A stretch of 64,000 nucleotides of DNA from NCBI GenBank assembly GCA_028723455.1, contig JAQYEW010000038.1, positions 1 to 64,000 of the forward strand, read 5' to 3'. Of the stretch, positions 60,280-64,000 are shown piece by piece. Below the pieces are notes generated by a model that was given only the letters and a program-made list of their open reading frames with translations, was not told the DNA's origin and did no database searches. Made by a program: the position numbers and the translations under genes. The stretch comes from Prevotellaceae bacterium. Its GTDB lineage: Bacteria > Bacteroidota > Bacteroidia > Bacteroidales > Bacteroidaceae. Each line of letters starts with the position of its first letter. Position 1 is the first letter of the stretch.

Positions 60280-61533
60280 ATGCTGGAAACGCTACTGGAA
60301 ATCCGCGACACCATCCTGCGAAGCAAGATGCGCACAGCCGCTACAGGCATCGCCGTAGCCAGCGGCCTGTTCCTGCTGATTACCTTGCTGGGCTTCAGCA
60401 ATGGCATCATCCACACCATGCAGCAACAGAGCCAGGGGCTTGCCTTGGATGTAATAAACCTCTATCCCGGGCAAGCCTCCAAGCCCTACCGGGGCTTGAA
60501 GGCCTGGCGTTATGTACCGCTGACCGAGCGCGACCGCACCATGACCGAAGATGTTTTCCAACGCAACGTACGCTCAACCTCCGTTCAAATAAGCCAGGAT
60601 AACATATACGCCACCGCAGGCAAGCAAACCCTGAGCACAACACTCAGCGGCGTGTATCCCGATTACCTGCATACCCGCGCCCGCAACCTTGCCTTCGGCC
60701 GCTTCCTGAACCGAAAAGACATGACGGAGCGACGCAAGGTGGCCGTGCTGAACGAACGCGAAGCGCGCATTCTCTACGGACATGCGGAGGTGGCCGTGGG
60801 ACAGCTGTTGCGAATATCAGGCCTGACGTACACCGTTGTGGGCGTTCTGAAACAACGCATGGAAGATTACGGTTCGGAAATGCTGGTGCCATTCTCCACG
60901 CTCAAACACATTTACAACAAGGGAGAAAACGTGAATCAGATGAGCGTCAGGACAAGGAACATCACGACGGTAACACAGGCCGACAGCATGGAGAACGGCC
61001 TTCGTCGCATGTTGGCACGCACACATGATTTTGACCCTACGGACAAGAGTGCCGTATGGACATGGAACGCGGCTCGGGACGCCCAAAGCGTGAATCAGGC
61101 CACTAACGTCATGACCTTCAGCTTCTGGATCTTAGGACTGCTGACCATGCTGAGCGGCATCGTAGGCGTAAGCAACATCATGCTCATTACCGTCAAGGAA
61201 CGGACCCATGAGTTCGGCATCCGCAAAGCCTTAGGAGCAAGACCCTGGAACATTGTAAGAATGGTCATACTGGAGAGTATGATTATCACGACCCTCTTCG
61301 GGTACGTGGGCATGTTTGCCGGTGTGGCATTCTGCCAGTGGATGGACAAGAACATGGGAAACCAGACCATGGATATGGGCTTTGCCCAAGTGCAGTATTT
61401 TGTTGATCCGACGGTAGGCCTGGACACCTGTCTGCAAGCCACCTTGGTAATGATCGTTGCCGGAGCGCTGGCAGGATTCTTCCCTGCCTGGAGAGCGGCA
61501 AAAGTACAACCTATTGAAGCATTGAGAGGATGA
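60280..61533 (+). CDS. MacB-type ABC transporter permease 1
   Basis: A 417-residue permease with one N-terminal helix (about 22-43), a MacB periplasmic core domain (about 45-250) and a C-terminal FtsX-like region with three helices (about 285-405; ILGLLTMLSGIVGVSNIMLITVKERTHEFGIRKALGA is the classic coupling segment). Such tripartite machines export macrolides, peptides or lipoproteins. It overlaps the next permease by 4 bp. Confidence 0.92.
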   Translation: MLETLLEIRDTILRSKMRTAATGIAVASGLFLLITLLGFSNGIIHTMQQQSQGLALDVINLYPGQASKPYRGLKAWRYVPLTERDRTMTEDVFQRNVRSTSVQISQDNIYATAGKQTLSTTLSGVYPDYLHTRARNLAFGRFLNRKDMTERRKVAVLNEREARILYGHAEVAVGQLLRISGLTYTVVGVLKQRMEDYGSEMLVPFSTLKHIYNKGENVNQMSVRTRNITTVTQADSMENGLRRMLARTHDFDPTDKSAVWTWNAARDAQSVNQATNVMTFSFWILGLLTMLSGIVGVSNIMLITVKERTHEFGIRKALGARPWNIVRMVILESMIITTLFGYVGMFAGVAFCQWMDKNMGNQTMDMGFAQVQYFVDPTVGLDTCLQATLVMIVAGALAGFFPAWRAAKVQPIEALRG

Positions 61534-62789
61534 CTGTATTCGACCGCGACGCATGGAACGAGATTCTGGATGCACTCACGAAAAACAAGCTGCGATCCCT
61601 GCTTACAGCCTTCGGCATCTTCTGGGGCATGCAGATGCTGGTACTCCTGATGGGCGGAGGACAAGGCATGCAGACAATGATGGCACAGCTTTTTGCGGGC
61701 TTCGCACAAAATGCGGGCTTCATGGCCGCCAATACTACATCAAAGGCTTATCACGGATTCCGTGAGGGACGCGCATGGTCGCTGACGCAGAAGGATGTGG
61801 AGCTGGTGAAGGCCAGCGTGCCACAAGTGGATATCATTTGCGGCACGAACAACTACTATGGCAGTCTGGCCACACATGACTCCAAGAAAACTTCCTGTAC
61901 CGTTTCCGGCATCCTGCCAGAATACCAAGAAATCAGCGACCCTCGTATGCGATTGGGGCGCAGATTGAACGAAGTGGACGTTCGGCAGCAACGCAAAGTA
62001 TGCGTCGTCGGCAAGCGCATCGTTGATGAACTGTTTCCCGGGCGTGAAGATGTGCTGGGCGAGGTGATTGTCGTTTCGGGCATCCCACTGACCATCGTCG
62101 GGCAAAGCGGCAGAAGCGGCAACGGCATCAATATGGGAGGCAATGCGCTTAGCGCGATAGAAATACCCCTTTCCACCTATCAGCGTACATTTGGCGACGG
62201 TAAAAGTTTTGAATTACTGGCCTATACCGTAAAAAAGGGGTATCAGGTGAGCGATGTGCAAAAAGAAATCGCCAGCGTACTAAAACGCAGCCACGATATC
62301 CATCCCGACGACGAGCAAGCTGTGTTCATGGTAAACACGGAGGCCATGTTCACCATGATGAACAATTCCATGCAAGCCATCAGCATGCTGGTATGGATGA
62401 TAGGTCTGGGCACTATCCTCAGCGGTGCCATTGGCGTGAGCAACATCATGATGATAACCGTGCGTGAACGTACCACAGAGATTGGAATCCGACGCGCCAT
62501 CGGTGCCACCCCACGCGCCATCATGCGCCAGATCTTGAGCGAAAGCATGGTGCTCACCCTGATGGCAGGCATGAGCGGTATCTGCATCTCCGTAATCATC
62601 CTGACCGCCGTGGATACCGTCGTACGCAGCATGGGACAGGAGTATGCGGGCGCCGATTTCCTGATTGACTTCTGGACGGCAGTGGGCAGTGCGCTGTGCA
62701 TTGCTGTCCTCGGGCTTGCCGCGGGTCTGGTGCCTGCCCTGCATGCCATGCGCATCCGCCCTGTGGAAGCCATGCGAAGCGATGAATAA
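61530..62789 (+). CDS. MacB-type ABC transporter permease 2
   Basis: A 419-residue paralogue of the preceding permease with the same plan: N-terminal helix (about 20-45), MacB core, and FtsX region with GLGTILSGAIGVSNIMMITVRERTTEIGIRRAIGATPRAIM. The pair probably forms a heterodimer, as usual for this Bacteroidetes operon type. An A-rich 24-bp gap leads to the membrane fusion protein gene. Confidence 0.92.
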   Translation: MTVFDRDAWNEILDALTKNKLRSLLTAFGIFWGMQMLVLLMGGGQGMQTMMAQLFAGFAQNAGFMAANTTSKAYHGFREGRAWSLTQKDVELVKASVPQVDIICGTNNYYGSLATHDSKKTSCTVSGILPEYQEISDPRMRLGRRLNEVDVRQQRKVCVVGKRIVDELFPGREDVLGEVIVVSGIPLTIVGQSGRSGNGINMGGNALSAIEIPLSTYQRTFGDGKSFELLAYTVKKGYQVSDVQKEIASVLKRSHDIHPDDEQAVFMVNTEAMFTMMNNSMQAISMLVWMIGLGTILSGAIGVSNIMMITVRERTTEIGIRRAIGATPRAIMRQILSESMVLTLMAGMSGICISVIILTAVDTVVRSMGQEYAGADFLIDFWTAVGSALCIAVLGLAAGLVPALHAMRIRPVEAMRSDE

Positions 62790-62813
62790 AAGCAAAACAA
62801 AACCATATAAGAT

Positions 62814-63917
62814 ATGAAAAAGATATTGAAATGGACGGCCTTCCTCCTGGCCATCGTAGTTTTCCTGGGCACCTTCGTGTTCCTTTACCAGAAGTCCCAA
62901 CCTAAGGTAAAACGTTACGAAATCAACACCGCCACCGTGGGCGACATCAGCCATACCACCATTGTTACGGGCAAAGTGGAACCACGCGACGAGGTAAGCA
63001 TCAAGCCCCAAATTTCGGGCATCATCAGCGAGCTATACAAGGAGGCGGGAGAAATCGTAAAGGCGGGAGAAGTGATAGCCAAAGTAAAGGTGATTCCAGA
63101 CATGTCCAGCCTGAGCCAGGCGGAGAATCGCGTCCACATGGCGGAGATCAGCCTGAAGCAATCCACCACAGATTATGAACGTACCAAACGTTTGAAGGAG
63201 GAGCGTGTGATCAGCGACGAGGAATACGAGCAGGCGGAAATGAAATACAAACAAGCCAAGGAGGAACTGAAAAGTGCCAAGGATGCCTTGAACATCACAC
63301 GTGAGGGCGTATCGCTGAGCAATGCGCAGATGAGCACCACGCTGGTGCGTTCCACCATCGACGGTCTTATCTTGGACGTACCCGTTAAGATCGGCAACAG
63401 CGTCATCCTGAGCAACACCTTCAACGAGGGTACCACCATCGCCACCGTAGCCAACATGTCGGACCTTATCTTCCGTGGGAACATTGACGAAACGGAGGTA
63501 GGCCGACTGCACGAGGGAATGTCCATGTCCATCAGCATCGGTGCCCTGCCCAACGTTAAGCTAACCGCCCGGTTGGAATACATCGCACCCAAAGGTATAG
63601 ATAACAACGGTGCCAACCAGTTTGAAATCAAGGCTGCCGTAAAAATTCCCGAGGGCGTGAAACTACGTGCCGGATACAGTGCCAACGGCGAGATTGAATT
63701 GCAGAGTGCGAGAGGTGTGCTGAACATTCCGGAATCTTCCCTGCAATATGACAAGGAACAAGCCTTCGTCTATCTGCTTACGGACAGCACACAGGCCGGA
63801 CAGCAGTTCCGTCGCCAAAACATCAGTACGGGCATCAGCGACGGTCTGCATATCCAGATAACCCAAGGGCTGAAAAAAGGCGATAAAGTGCGCGGTATAG
63901 AAATCATCGAAAACTAA
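62814..63917 (+). CDS. MacA/HlyD-type periplasmic membrane fusion protein
   Basis: A 367-residue adaptor with one N-terminal helix (about 7-25), a split biotinyl-lipoyl domain (VEPRDEVSIKPQISGII at about 57-73 and LVRSTIDGLILDVPVKIGNSV after the hairpin), a coiled-coil hairpin (about 100-170, Lys/Glu-rich) and a beta-barrel domain. It bridges the MacB-type permeases and an outer-membrane channel. Confidence 0.92.
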   Translation: MKKILKWTAFLLAIVVFLGTFVFLYQKSQPKVKRYEINTATVGDISHTTIVTGKVEPRDEVSIKPQISGIISELYKEAGEIVKAGEVIAKVKVIPDMSSLSQAENRVHMAEISLKQSTTDYERTKRLKEERVISDEEYEQAEMKYKQAKEELKSAKDALNITREGVSLSNAQMSTTLVRSTIDGLILDVPVKIGNSVILSNTFNEGTTIATVANMSDLIFRGNIDETEVGRLHEGMSMSISIGALPNVKLTARLEYIAPKGIDNNGANQFEIKAAVKIPEGVKLRAGYSANGEIELQSARGVLNIPESSLQYDKEQAFVYLLTDSTQAGQQFRRQNISTGISDGLHIQITQGLKKGDKVRGIEIIEN

Positions 63918-63931
63918 ACGGACAGGAAACA

Positions 63932-64000
63932 ATGTATAAAACGATATGCTCGCTCCTGTTTCTTTCTCTGACACCTTCAGCGGGAGCACAGAACAAGGCA
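63932..64000 (+). CDS. start of a probable TolC-family outer-membrane efflux protein (partial)
   Basis: An ATG 14 bp after the fusion protein gene opens a frame that runs off the window after 23 codons: MYKTICSLLFLSL, then PSAGAQNKA, a signal peptide with likely cut after GAQ or SAGA. By position in a macA-macB operon it should encode the outer-membrane channel, but no domain is yet visible. Confidence 0.55.
   Translation, partial: MYKTICSLLFLSLTPSAGAQNKA

Noticed and set aside
1-64000. CRISPR arrays, tRNA genes, insertion sequences or prophage
   Set aside because: No regularly spaced repeats of the right size, no cloverleaf candidates in the gaps inspected, and no transposase, integrase or phage structural gene. 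The 23-bp-period repeats at 33130 have too few units and no spacers of CRISPR length.

Overview
The window is chromosomal DNA of a Bacteroidales bacterium, most likely a Prevotella-like member of the Prevotellaceae/Bacteroidaceae. The signs are the RprX/RprY two-component pair, the EF-G2 paralogue, the DUF3276 PUR-type protein, the DUF4827 lipoprotein, and promoters of the Bacteroidetes type (TTTG, 19-20 bp, TAnnTTTG) with no Shine-Dalgarno sequences. Housekeeping genes are moderately GC-rich. Two AT-richer patches, at 1-519 and about 32.3-34.87 kb, look like accessory DNA.

Layout. 1-519: remnants, including the first 55 residues of a glycosyltransferase. 0.5-4 kb: K+/H+ antiporter, Dabb protein and a dicarboxylate-type symporter. 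4.1-10.7 kb: a long operon with a GlsB-like protein, a stand-alone IMP cyclohydrolase, mreB, mreC, mreD, mrdA and rodA, which builds the rod-shape elongation machinery. 10.8-13.3 kb: clpB with an unusual internal deletion. 13.4-15.3 kb: porin and pflA. 15.4-16.5 kb: rpsF-rpsR-rplI. 16.7-21.5 kb: rprXY and the translation factor EF-G2, which lacks the GTPase histidine. 21.6-32.3 kb: hemW, DUF4827 lipoprotein, DHH phosphoesterase, CobW GTPase with a His-rich stretch, ECF sigma factor, rpe, a minimal ComEC, fmt, ClC channel and threonylcarbamoyl-AMP synthase.

32.3-34.87 kb is the accessory island. It has about 1 kb of non-coding DNA with palindromes and 23-bp-period repeats, then an AbiEi/AbiEii toxin-antitoxin pair. 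A 25-bp perfect inverted repeat lies upstream of the antitoxin. The island is flanked by a 46-bp imperfect direct repeat derived from the 3' end of the next gene, a 1249-residue secreted protein (34875-38624) that may be a polysaccharide-degrading enzyme of a poorly described type.

38.6-45.9 kb: S4 RNA-binding protein, pepT, pth, rplY, a small membrane protein, the PUR-type protein, then nusB-yajC-YbbR-coaE-DUF5606. 45.9-52.9 kb: split chromate transporter, purL and a secreted GH20 hexosaminidase. 53-64 kb: ROK glucokinase, LysE exporter, DUF4924, prfC, Lrp/AsnC regulator, dnaG, and a MacAB-type ABC exporter ending at the window edge in the start of a probable TolC-like gene. No tRNA, rRNA, CRISPR array, insertion sequence or prophage was seen.
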